From: Phoronis australis
Lineage: Eukaryota > Phoronida > Phoronidae
Length of the DNA: 64,000 nucleotides
Assembly: GCA_002633005.1 (NCBI GenBank)
Contig: NMRA01000562.1
Span: 125,807 to 189,806 of the forward strand
Reading direction: 5' to 3'
Part shown: one piece after another, positions 1-11,120 of the stretch
Layout of the letters: each line of letters begins with the position of its first letter
How positions within the stretch are numbered: the first letter of the stretch is position 1
Made by a program: the position numbers and the translations under genes
The notes under the pieces: generated by a model
Seen by the model: only the letters and a program-made list of their open reading frames with translations
The model's database searches: none
What the model was told of the DNA's origin: nothing

Positions 1-35
1 ACTTTAACCGAATGTAACACACATATACATGTAGT

Positions 36-300
36 TGCGGGGCATTTATATTGGGTGGATTGTAAGAACAGTGGAAAACCGGGATATATAATGTAGTGGG
101 GCATATATCTAATGGGACATATAAAGTTGTGGGCTATATATTGTCTACACCTAACGGGACATATATACTTGCGGGCTATATATTGTACTGGGGCATATAC
201 CTAGTGAGGTATATATAGTTGCGGGATATATATTGTTCCGGGGCATATATGCAATGGGGCATATATAGTTACGGGCTATATATTTTATATATACCCCGGA
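36..300. repeat. Degenerate AT-rich tandem array, 45-50 bp period
   Basis: Blocks resembling GCGGGCTATATATTGT recur near 127, 172, 220 and 270, alternating with GGGGCATATAT or GGGACATATAT blocks. Spacing is about 45-50 bp and units differ by several bases. The array ends where a TATATA run and a unique stretch begin. I see no coding potential; the short ORFs here only translate the repeat. Confidence 0.8.
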
Positions 301-365
301 ACAAGGTCTCAAAATTTTACCCCACTTCAAGGTTTCAAATAATAACCCCACATCTGCGTATAAAC

Positions 366-410
<45 letters not shown>
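366..410. repeat. (TA)n microsatellite
   Basis: An almost pure TA dinucleotide tract, broken once by TG near its right end. It follows the degenerate AT-rich array and is probably a by-product of the same slippage-prone region. Confidence 0.95.
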
Positions 411-546
411 CTTAAAATTTTTGGCCTAATACACAACAGAATTGTCAACAAGTTTAAAGTGTTACTAAACCCTGGCGATTTCAGACAATCCTCCGTCTGT
501 CGGCTAATGCATCTGTGGCGTTCCACTTGAGTGATAAAATCAGGAT

Positions 547-954
547 TCAACTAAAACTCAGTATTTTCTGTGTCCCAGATAGAATATTATGGTTTGTGGT
601 GGGTGGTCTTCCCTCACAAATCTCTTGTAACTCGTCTAATTTGTAAATCACACTTGTCCGTTTAGCAAAGTTGTCAGTAAAAATAGGTACTTTCAAACTG
701 TGCTCCAAAAATTGAGGATTGTCGAGGGTTACATAGCATTATTGCGTTTTTGATATCTGTTAATAGGTCAAAACCAAGTTTGGTATCCTTTGACCCAAGA
801 GGCTGAAGATCTTCAAGAATACTATAGAAATACCAACATTTAGCTCTTGTTGAATGTCTGCCATGTTGTTCTCTGTACCTTCGTACATTGCAACACTGAG
901 GTCTAGACCAATTCTGTAATTACTTCTTGCTAACACCAAAAGAATGGATGACAC
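547..954 (-). pseudogene. Frameshifted coding remnant, family unknown
   Basis: Reading leftwards, coding-like peptide appears in three successive frames: 954-760 (contains SVAMYEGTENNMADIQQEL), about 830-730 (contains GFDLLTDIKNAIMLC) and about 730-547 (contains LKVPIFTDNFAKRTSVIYKL, then a TGA). Each frame opens roughly where the previous one becomes implausible, as expected of a once-continuous gene with two frameshifts. I do not recognise the family. A transposon or retrogene relic is most likely given the surroundings; misread introns are the alternative. Confidence 0.4.
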
Positions 955-1521
955 AGGTTTTTTTTATTACCTAAAGAAAATCATCACGCAGTTTTGCTCA
1001 ATCTGTTTGCAAGAAATAATACATCTGATCAGATAAAATTACGGTTTAAAGTGTATGCAGCATTCATCCAAAAGAACGCGCGTAGAGACAGACGTATTGA
1101 AATACTTCGACAACGTCTCAATTTTTTAGCTTGAGACAGCATGTAGCGCCCCCTCTTGCTCAAATTTATTACACTAGGAGTGCATTCCCATTCCTGTAGT
1201 TTTGTTGAAAGGTTAAATTAAGACAACGTAAAGGAACACAAAAAATGGACACACGTAAAAAACACTAGCACACTTTTTCAATTGTGTGTATTTGTTTTTT
1301 GTGTATTAAGAGAAGTCGGCGAAAAAATCAAATGATATATATTCCGTGAGCATGATCTGTCTCTGGTGGAAATGAAGCTGAAGAAGAAATGCATCTTTCA
1401 ATTGTATGCCGAGGATTCTAATTTCAGGGATTTACTCGACATTCAGCAACGTTGCTTATAACTGTGTTGGGTATGTTATATTTAAAAATCGGTTCACTGA
1501 ATTAACAGTAGAATTTAAATG
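955..1521. other. No recognisable feature
   Basis: Unique-looking sequence with a T8 run near 959 and no ORF or repeat that I can support. It separates the coding remnant from the left TIR of the 5.5-kb element. Confidence 0.5.
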
Positions 1522-1690
1522 GAGTGCACTGATACGCCGTAAAATGTAACGACAGTGAAAAGTAACAACTACGTAAAATGTAGCTGTCGTTACATTTTAC
1601 GTAGTTGTTACTTTTCACGTCGAACGCACATGCGAGGAATGTACCATTGTTACATTTTACGAAACCACGTCATATTGCAAAGAAAATGAC
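1522..1690 (+). repeat. Left TIR with internal perfect-arm palindrome
   Basis: Contains GTAAAATGTAACGACAGTG (about 1539-1557) and a nested foldback: AGTAACAACTACGTAAAATG before 1582 pairs with CATTTTACGTAGTTGTTACT after it. The motif GTTACATTTTAC or its complement occurs about five times. Dense, alternately oriented copies of one 12-mer near a transposon end suggest transposase-binding subterminal repeats; that role is inferred. Confidence 0.7.
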
Positions 1691-2025
1691 GAAAATCACG
1701 AATAAGTGGTATCTGACACGGCCGGGGGTACTGGAGCATTTTAGACGAGAAGTGCCGCCCGAAAAACTTGAATATCTACCTGTTTAGAGAGTGGGATGGA
1801 ACAATAAGTGACCCATTTAGAGACTAATTTGTGTAAAACTTCACAATTTCACACACTTCTGTTCTAGAAATTCACGAAAGCCACCATTTAGATATAGTTT
1901 TGTCAAAAATGGCACCATTTTGGAAAGTATTTTTTCTGTGAAAAAACAACCTTTTGAGCAGCACTTTTCGTATACATCTTTTATAGGAATGACACGGGCT
2001 GACACGACATGAATTTGGATACCTA

Positions 2026-2150
2026 TTATCATTTTTATTAGTATTAAATTATTATCAGTACTGTTACTACTATTAATACTATTACTACTATCATAAGTAT
2101 TACTCGTTATCGTTTTCGCTATCGTTATTATTATTATTATTATTAATATT
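2026..2150. repeat. Impure (ATT)n/(ACT)n tract
   Basis: A trinucleotide-rich stretch with ATT, ACT and TAT units, purest at the right end where TTATTATTATTATTATTA runs uninterrupted. It lies inside the 5.5-kb element and carries no coding signal. Confidence 0.75.
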
Positions 2151-2579
2151 TTTAAATTTATTTATTGAGGACACGAAACATGTTTAGCAAAGTGCTAATA
2201 CATCATTGTCCTCAAAGATTTTAAAATCATCTCATTCACGGTTCAATGTTGTCATCGGGTTTTCCATAGTGGTCGGTGAGTGCTGTTCCAAAAGGATTTT
2301 AAAGGGGCTCCTATGTTCAGCTTTAACGATATTTAGTGGGTAGGCCAGATTTCATAGTGGTCATCATTGTGAGTACTTTGGTGGCGCAACCTAGTTATTC
2401 TATGTGGCTAGATATTACACCTATAAATCCAATTCCAAAATGTTTCCACTTCTACAGTTGCACATTTTTTTTTAAAAAAAAGTGTTTTCGTTGCACGAAA
2501 TATTATGCACATTCCTGCCACTTGGTGGCGCTTTTCTATTGAATTGACCAATCATAGAACCAGATTGTATTGTTGTGCT

Positions 2580-4760
2580 TAGTTACTTCAATATGGCAGC
2601 TCCCATGGAATGTGGTGCCTGTATATATCAAGGTTTATCAAACAGCAAAAATTGTGATGCCAGAACCTGAAGAAGCTTAGAGCAGCATCCTGACAAAAGC
2701 TGATGCACTGTGGAATTCTTTAGATACAGTGTAAGTAGATAGAAAAGAAGAAGAGGTGTCGCAAACGTTTGTGCAGAAAACAGCTGCATGTCTTGCTATA
2801 GCCTATACAGTATACTGCTGCAGAAGACCAAGTGTCAGACCAAAAATTGAAAGGACATAGAAAGGCATAGCAACGTTTCAAGACACAAGCAGTAGTACTA
2901 AAGCTTAAGCTGTTGAAAGTGATCAATTAGACTTCCAAAATCTGAAACACCCAATTAACCTGAACAGGAAAGGAACATTCTGAAACAAGAGTGCATCATT
3001 TGTTACCAGGAAAAGTATATTATGGACCACACTTCAAGAAAGAGAAAGAAGTAACAATTTTATAGCTTTGAAAAATATGTGGTTTTACGTGTTTTTTGAA
3101 AGGTACATTTTGGTGTTTTCCAAGTGTGTTTCGATATTATCACCAGTTGTTTTTTTTTAATTTGTTCCGCCCCTTGGCTGCCTAGGCCTCAGACAATGCC
3201 GCTGATCCAGTAGAGACGGTGATCATACCATAGGTACTCCATATGCCAGATGCTTTTCGGCGAATTATGCATCACACTGGTCAAACCATAAGTCAGGTTC
3301 CTATAAGTTTAGAAGTACCGCGTAGAGAGATGCCTCTGCGGAGGCCGTTAATGTTTTCATTTGTTCCCAGCTTAAACAAATACTCCTGCAGTCCTGTTTT
3401 TCGAACACTCCCTTGTTCAGTTGCCACATCAACGCTGCTTGTGCCAGGGGATAATCATATGGCGTTATACTGGTGGGGTGGTTGATTTTAAGTACTTTAA
3501 GTCAAAAATTGTTGAGATGGTTAAATGCCTTTGATTGTTGCAATCAACATTCCAAAGTGGCCGTAATCCCTTGCCGTAATCCTGGGGGAACCTCTTCTTA
3601 ATTTTTGTAAACATTAATTACTCAGTTAGCTGCAACAGTAATTAAATCAAATTGCTTCAATGGCCAGCGTCCCCGTCTTAATTTGAGGACAGTGGAAATC
3701 ACTGTCCATTTCGTCAAACGTTGTCTTATGTGTAAATCGCTTGACTATGGTATGAGCATCTGATTTAAAAAATTAATTTCAATCACTGCACTGGTTTATT
3801 AACTGATTTATTTCCAGTTGCATCAACTAGTCTATTATTAGACGATCAACATTTTCAGGCGACAGATCAGACGGCATGTAAATTTGTTAGGCTGGTGGTG
3901 GATCAGTTGCTGATAAGTCCGTCTGAAAACTTTGCATGCCAACTCACTCATAGTTAAATGTTAAATTAGTTTTAACAGTTCGGGATTTTTTCAGTTGGAC
4001 TTATATCGCAAGCAACAGCTCAGTCCAGAGCCCTGGACATGCAAATGAAATTCAAGGATAAAGACCTTGTGTCTTAGAAACCAAGTACCACAGATCATCG
4101 TGCTTTAAAAAATACAAAGACAAGAATTGTGAAGAGTGACGAATCCACAGTTTTCAGAGATGTTTTTCTACAATTTTGTTCATTGAATGAAAGCTTCTAA
4201 CACATGGAGATGTCATTTGCCTTTCAAAACTAAAGCAAGACTTCGAAGCTGTTCTTCAGAAAGCTGGTGTGCATGAAGTTATTTGGACAGGCAATCTTAA
4301 GAAACGACTGCTGAAGCTACTCACTGTTGTAGTTTGTGCCGACTAAGAAATACGAAAGTGAATTGAGGCTAGTGTTCAATAATTCCCTTGCTGACTATAA
4401 TTAACACTGCCCATTATAACATATTTTGAATCAAACGTTTGCCTAAATCCTTCCGCCTCCAAACAAGGACTTAGAGTTTGATCCTTCATTGCTTGCGGAC
4501 CATTCCCAGTGCGCAGTGCTGTACCCTCTCTAATCCTTGGAGGTGGAGCTTTGCAGTTAAAATGTGTGCAATGACGGCAGCTCTATTGACAGTACTATAC
4601 GATGAACGCTGCAAGTGCAAAAAGAACATTTTTGCTGGGAAACTGTATTTGTGCTGCAATGCTGGGTCAAACTGTACAGAAATGTGCAGCTGTGACAACT
4701 GAAGTAACATCAGCAACAATGACTGCATAACATTGGATAGTTCTTTGACAAGTCAACCCT
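2580..4760 (+). pseudogene. Eroded ORF of the 5.5-kb element, Cys-rich C-terminus
   Basis: Three islands read as protein on the plus strand. At 2989-3051 a frame gives CIICYQEKYIMDHTSRKRKK, with a CxxC pair. At 4195-4346 a frame gives GDVICLSKLKQDFEAVLQKA followed by a basic segment (NLKKRLLK) and a stop. At 4610-4702 a frame gives a Cys-rich tail (CKCKKN...LCCNAG...CTEMCSCDN); its TGA sits where one more Cys would continue the CxC pattern. From memory, large marine-invertebrate repeat ORFs can combine an N-proximal CxxC, a short basic helical region and a terminal Cys-rich tail, but I cannot name the family. Frameshifts and stops separate the islands, so the gene is dead. Confidence 0.45.
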
Positions 4761-6832
4761 AAATAGACCTCCAACCCCGTTATTTCGTTTTTGTATTAAA
4801 AAGTTAATTTTATTTGTTGATTAAGTCATATAAATTACATACTTTGATCATTGTTATGTATTTGTCTCATACTGCTTGCTAAACGTTGTCAGAATAAGCT
4901 ATTATTTTCATACAGTCTGTGTGCACATTCACAGAAATCATTCAACTATATTGCTTTTGTACTATAACGTATTTCTGGTGTATTATGCAAACAAGCTATA
5001 TTTTACACCATAAGGCAATAGTTCAGTCATTGAGGCACAAATTTTGCCCAGTCTCAAATCTTTTGTGTTAGTTTTGTTGCCAGACAATGCCAGAATTACC
5101 TCCTAGTAACATTCAGACTTAGTTTGAATTTCCGGCACTAGGTGTCACTTTACATATTTTTTTAAATTTCACTGTTTACAATTAGTCTACAATAGTAAAA
5201 CATGTAATGTGAGTGTATTAGTGTTCAATACAATGACATAGATGGGACTATATTACTTGTTTTACCAAAAAAGATACCAGAAACTGTTGTTTTTACAAAT
5301 ACAAGTTCTCTAAGCTCTATGGTGGTTGTCATGCGACTTCAAACTCAAATTTCTCAAAAATGTGCAACTTTTTGTAGGGGAACTTTTTAGATTTTGAAAA
5401 CACTGTAATAAATGAATTAAAAAACACCAAAATAAATATGCCTCCCTAAAGTACTCACAAAAAACCTTTTCCAGAAGCCCTACAAATTCTGGCCCACCGC
5501 CTAATTGTGAGGAACGTCTTGACAGCTGTGAATGCAGAGTAGGCCTACTTTTTGGAAACGAGGAGGCCGATATTTAAAATCTTGTTTAGGCGTGCACCAA
5601 CTTCAAAAATTGATTATTTCTGAACTATTGACAAGCACTGTATTATCTGTAAATATAACTATATCCAGTAGTAGTTTGCCACGAAGAACTGAATTGAGAC
5701 CGCAATATTATCTCTGACCTGTTGAAAACATTCCTTGTTTAAAGAATTGTGGATCGTTCCACAATGATGTGTAAGTTCAAAAATTGCGTTAAGCTGAACT
5801 CTGGAGGCAGACATTTTTCGAGAACTAACGACTAGTCGGCTGCGGTCACCGGGTCATTAGAAAAGCAGGTAACGAATATACAAAACACGCAACTTTAATT
5901 CACATTTCATCTTAAAAGATAATGGAAAGAGAAAGTGCATGTTATTATAGTCCGAAAGGCCGACAGTCAGCTTTTTTGGATTAATGCCCTTTTAAACTAT
6001 CGACCTTGACCCGGTATGAGAAAAATGACCACGTCCCTTCAGAGTGCAAAATATTTTCTATTTTCCCATGTTTACGTACGTCACGGTTTCACCTGTTGTT
6101 ACCACCATTATTTCAAACAAGCTTGACATCATAGGAACAACGATATTTCTTTCGTTACTATGCCGCCACGTTTTTAAGCTAATGGCTACCCCTTCTCAAA
6201 GGCGATATTTTGCTGTTTTTTTGGCAAAATCTGCCAACCTACCGGCAAATAAATGGGTGCTTCTATATCCTTCCAAAATAATGTCTTTAAGAAATTGTCA
6301 TTCGTAACTAAGGTGGTAGACAGCACCCGCAGTCATCAGGAACGTAGGGTTTGCTCCTTTTGTGTGAAGTAGGGCAATTACTGCATTAGCCATGACTCCA
6401 AGGCCGAAATAAACCAAACTATCGTGGACTAAAACTGGTGTTTTTTGTATCAAATTGGCTTCCGAAATTGAATTCTACATGAAAAAGAATGTTAATGTCG
6501 TTCGTTCCCGAAGAAATACGATAAATATTAACCAAATACGATGTCGTTGTTGTTCTTATCAAGGGAAGTGTGTTTACTGTAGTGTCGGATACACAATTGG
6601 TTTATAAGCGCCAACAAAAGATTGCAAGAACGCGTTTACGATAAAAAACTTGTTACCTGATCCTGGAAACTCCTTTCTGTGGAGTTGAACTGTACGCTGT
6701 ACATTTTTGACTATACCATAAAACTACTCATGTTAAAAAATATTTGATAAAATTTCATTCACACAATCCGAGAAAGAAGGCGTTAAGTGTGTCAACAATT
6801 TTCCTCCGTGTGGCAAATACGTGCAAACCCAT

Positions 6833-7036
6833 GAAATATGACTTTGCTTTTCTAAAATGTAACAATGGTACATTTCTCGCTTTTGCATTCGACGTAAATT
6901 GTAACAATTTCATAAAATGTAACAACTTGTTACATTTTAGGAGAGGCCTAGCAACGTCAAATGTAACAATGACATAAAATGTAACAATTGTTACATTTTA
7001 TGAAATTGTTACATTTTACGGAGTATCTGTGCACTC
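6833..7036 (-). repeat. Right TIR, inverted relative to 1522-1690
   Basis: Holds six or more copies of GTTACATTTTA/TAAAATGTAAC in alternating orientation, including the palindrome TAAAATGTAACAATTGTTAC near 6976. Read on the minus strand it matches the left TIR from the outer GAGTGCAC through CGTCGAATGCAAAAGCGAG to AAAGTCATAT. The palindromic block has expanded differently from the left end, as such hairpins commonly do. Confidence 0.7.
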
Positions 7037-7100
7037 AGACATTTACTCGTTTCTACGTTGATACGCAATGACTAAACACACGATTCAATAGCTGCCATGT

Positions 7101-9282
7101 TTAAAGTCCTGGTCTCAAAATGACAATGTGGTTCCAGTATCCGAAAATACTTACTGAATAAAATCTTTTTTTTTCGACACTCTTTCTTTATATTCTTTTC
7201 GCCTTTCTTGCCAAAAAGCGAATTTTTAACACTAGTTGAGCCTTCTCTGTGAGCGTACAATTACCGGCTGTTATCGGTTATTTCTGTACCCGCATTTCCG
7301 GCTCATCAGTTCAGGAACTTGTCCTGAACGCCGCCATTTTTTCCTTGTAACTGAATGTGCTATCGCTTGCTCGAAAAGTCTTCATTATTTTGTTTTATTA
7401 GAAATATCTCGTGATTCATTTGCATATGTAGTGTATTTATATTTTGTAGTTAGTGGTCGTTGAATTTTTTTTGGAATGTTATGCGTACTTATTATGTTAA
7501 AATAGCATTGGTGTTTAGTTCCTTACGTAGGGCGGTCGAACCTAGGAACCAATATGAATAAAACCAACTTTTTTTCGTTTTGATTTTTTCTCGTTTTGAC
7601 AAAGTACTTTGCTATCATCGGAAAGATAGTGCATTCTGCTCAGTAAAAATGAAATAGTATTATCAAAATAGAGGCACGCAGTGTAAAGTTATTGCAATTT
7701 TTGTGGCGAAATTTGGGTCACTTTGTCGGACATATTGGAGGACAGCGGGATAAGTTACGAGTTTAAAATTTTCTGTAAATTGTTTTCGCCAACAATTTAC
7801 TGTGAAATTTAGTTAGACATATCTTTACTTAGTATTCTGAACTATTCAACAGTGTTCACCAGATTTCAGCCTCGCAGTTGTTTCTCATTAAGTGATAAAT
7901 GTGCTCACAATTCCCCCGCGTTGGACTTCGTCTCATTTCTGGCGGCACCGACAACATGGCGACTTTTGTTGAAATGAAAGGCATGTTCAACCTGTTACTT
8001 TGTAATTTGTGAAGATTTAACGTTGATACATTTTGACAAACGTTGCTACAGAAAAAGAATCTTTGTTCAATTTTCGTGTTTTTGGTACAAAAATATCAGA
8101 TATATTCGAATTATTTTACTCTGAATGTCCCATTCAGGTGATCTTACACTAAGCAAAAAATAGTTGAAATAATTTTGAAATGGTTTTTTGTTTGACTGTC
8201 AACTGCTGTTCAAGGTGTTTGTAATGTTAAATGTTGGAAAGCACTGTGCAATTTAATTTCTTATTGTGGTAAAATGTTGAATCATTTTGGCTTAAAGAAT
8301 AAAATGATAACATTTTGTATTGGACTTGTCATACTTATGTGCTCGAACGAGCCCCCTATTTGGAGAAATGGAAAAAGGTCTGCCTCAGTCAGAGAAGCAT
8401 TAACTCCGAAAAACAGTACAAAACGAGACAATATTCCACGAGAAGACAGGAAGTACAAAAATTTAGCGTCTGCAATTCATAGCTCTGAACATACCCAGTG
8501 AATCTTACAGTAAAAGATAGACACTCCCAAAATTCCAGCCCCCATTTTTTAGACTTGGTACGCTCATACAAAGACTGAGAAAATCTCTGTTGAAATCCAC
8601 AACTTTGCACAGTTCGCCAGAAGTACCCAAGTTTTAAATAAACCTCGCTTGAGCGAGCGCTGTGACCAGCGACCAGGTAGGCCTAAGGGTAGCCTTGACG
8701 CAAAGCTGTATAGGCCTACGAACAAGCTGTAGTTAGTCTTCATACTGGTAGCTGGCACTGAGGCTAGCTAAGGGCTGCCGCGGCAGAGTGACAAAGTGTC
8801 TGAAACTACCTTTGAATGTATACGGCATTGATGATTTGAAAATTTTACTTCGACAAAACATTCTGCAACCGCATGCCTTTACCGTACGTCAGTGTCTGGT
8901 CACGATCCGCACCGGGTCCGATAGGCTGCGGTCCCGAGTCCGGCAAAATAATTTCTGTCAAAATTTATTCCTCACATTTCTTCAGCAAATTCGATAAAAT
9001 TGTCCGTATTTAGATTTTATTAAAATTAAGGCGCGCTGTCGATTATTCTTCCCCATTTGTAGGCTGGTAACAGGCACTCGTCCATTCACACTGATGGCGT
9101 TTTATTAGCCTGGGTTTCTGAATGAATTGTACTTCCGGGTTCGCGGAGGTTCTTCGGGTGCGAATCTTGAGTGGCACGTTCATTTAAACTTTTTTCGAGT
9201 ACGTACCGTGTATAAGTTATGGGGTAAGTACTTCTTTGGATCCATATAACATCCTCTAACCATGTAATAAAGGTTAACAACG
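7101..9282 (+). mobile_element. TTAA-flanked element family R1, copy 1
   Basis: Begins TTAA-AGTCCTGGTCTC at 7101, matching the terminus of the intact copy at 42941-45504, and stays alignable (with indels) to GTTAACAACG at 9273-9282. There the right terminus decays. Matching blocks include CCAGTATCCGAAAATACTTACT, the segment around 7236-7440 and the segment at 8788-9000. Several ORFs are open on one copy and broken on the other, so I call no gene. Two copies in opposite orientation 34 kb apart show it is dispersed. It is probably non-autonomous. Confidence 0.75.
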
Positions 9283-10982
9283 TACTTTCATAGCCATTGA
9301 ATACATGTCTGAATTTTCTGCTGAGTGTAAAGTAACATTCTCTTAGCCCAGTCCTCCAAGTTCGCGAATTTTCGTATAGAACTCATTACTATGCACTACG
9401 ACTGTCGTTAAAGTCGTCGTAGGCTATGCGAGTTTATAGCGCAAAAATCCGCGTCGGTGCACTTGTACGAACATTTCTATCACACACAATCTGTCCAAAC
9501 AAAATTAGTGGGAAGAACCACTGAAATTTCGAATGTTTATCAAAGGGATAGCTGCAGTCACCACTCGGCTCACGCGCAACTCACCTGTCATGAAGTACAT
9601 GCGCATTTCGACTGAGCAGCTTTAATTTTGAACTAATCGACCCGAACTGTATGCAACAAAAATTCACTGAACTACCCTCCAGCGGTAGTCGTCTGCATAA
9701 TGATACTTATCACCGACAAAGTGTCATTGCTTGCATGCCTTACATTGTACAGCTAAAGTATTTCCTCATTCGCGGCAGAAGTCATTGTAGTGTTTCTTTA
9801 TTCCATGCTTTTATAAGATAGTTTATTTCTTCAGATGGCATGCAGTACCTTTCTTAACACGTCATGCAATAAAAGATAAATTCTGATTTCCTGTATAAAC
9901 ATTTGCCTTAAATGAAACGGGACTTCCCCGCCAGGAACTTACTTACTTGTAAAGGGAAGTGTGCGACTTTTAAGAAACAATAATGACAATTTCGTTTCAC
10001 TCACCACCAAAACACAAATTACAAACGTCCTTAATCTACGTACAACACAAACTAGAAACCCGTCCACTCACAGAAATGGCTAAATAGGAAGATAAGCATC
10101 ATTATAATCGCAAATAACAGTCCTCATCTGCTATTCTTCGAAGTGGTAAGAACATCGCTCCGACAATCGCAACCAACTACTGCGGTAGGCTCGCATCCAG
10201 CCTCTATATAACTAGGCTGGTGTACATCTCGTAAAGAAGGTCGTATGATCAAATTTTTACCGTACTAATTTGAGGTACAGTGCAGATCTTATCGGTTTTG
10301 CATGTCGTGTACATCGCTGGACTTGTCGCCTTTATTTAACTATCAAAAACTATGAACAAAATGAGTCAGGTCACATCAAAAGGGATACACACGAGCACCG
10401 AAACGTTATTACGACTCATTTCAATTGCCTTTACTGCTACTGAAAAGATTCAGAATATTGGAAAACGCAAACTTGACATTTTCAGCTCAAACTCCCATTT
10501 CCATGCTAAAGCTGGACACGAGCAAATTCATGCAAATTATAGATTCCACAAATGTGGTTCAAAAGGCCTTCCATTTACTCAGATTATTTGAAATTTTGTC
10601 TCAACAGTTTCCACATTTACTCACCGCAAATTAGCACTGTTACAAGAGTCCGCCATTTTTGAGTGAATGGAATGATGTACAGCCGAACTGGTGGACGTTT
10701 CTAAGTCAAAGGTCACTGAGAAAACCAGATTCACCGAACCTATTTGTATGTACGCCCCAAATCTGCGGTAAAACCCGACCTACCCTGGAATTTATTTACT
10801 CTAGTAGAGAGTCCAATTTACCGGCAGCTATTTAGGTCTAAGCCCGCGTTTGCACAAGGCACACTTGTCACGTGCAGCTAAAACGGAACAGTTGATCGGG
10901 CCTTTGTGCGTTAACACGGCTAAAACGGAGCTACGGTAGTTAACACCGCAGCCGTAATTTTTGACATCGGTTTGGGAGATAC
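9283..10982. other. No supported gene
   Basis: A 79-codon ATG ORF at 10352-10591 (+) exists but has no promoter, splice or composition support, and it overlaps a second open frame. I see no repeat or RNA gene here. Confidence 0.4.
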
Positions 10983-11120
10983 ATGGGCGGTGCAACACTG
11001 AAAAAAGTGGGGGCTATAGCCCCCCTGTGGTGCACTACCCATAGACCATGGGTGGCACAGCACTGAAAAAATGTAGGGGTGGGGGGGAGCTAGAGCCCCC
11101 AGGCACCTGGGGTGCGCCGC
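10983..11120. repeat. Imperfect tandem duplication, about 65 bp unit
   Basis: Two consecutive units share TGGGYGG...CA.CACTGAAAAAA, a G-rich run, and GCTA.AGCCCCC, starting near 10983 and 11048. The second unit carries an expanded G run. No coding function is evident. Confidence 0.65.

Larger units (their letters stand above)
1522..7036 (+). mobile_element. 5.5-kb TIR-bounded transposable element, degenerate
   Basis: The outer ends are mutual reverse complements: GAGTGCAC.GATAC.CCGTAAAATGTAAC reads inward from 1522 and, on the minus strand, from 7036. After a variable palindromic block both ends continue with CGTCGAA.GCA..GCGAG.AATGTACC, then ATTGTTACATTTTA and GTCATAT. Similarity therefore covers about 170-200 bp per end. 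The interior holds broken coding sequence in plus orientation with a Cys-rich tail. No convincing target-site duplication is visible, so the exact termini and superfamily remain open. It is clearly old and non-functional as written. Confidence 0.7.
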
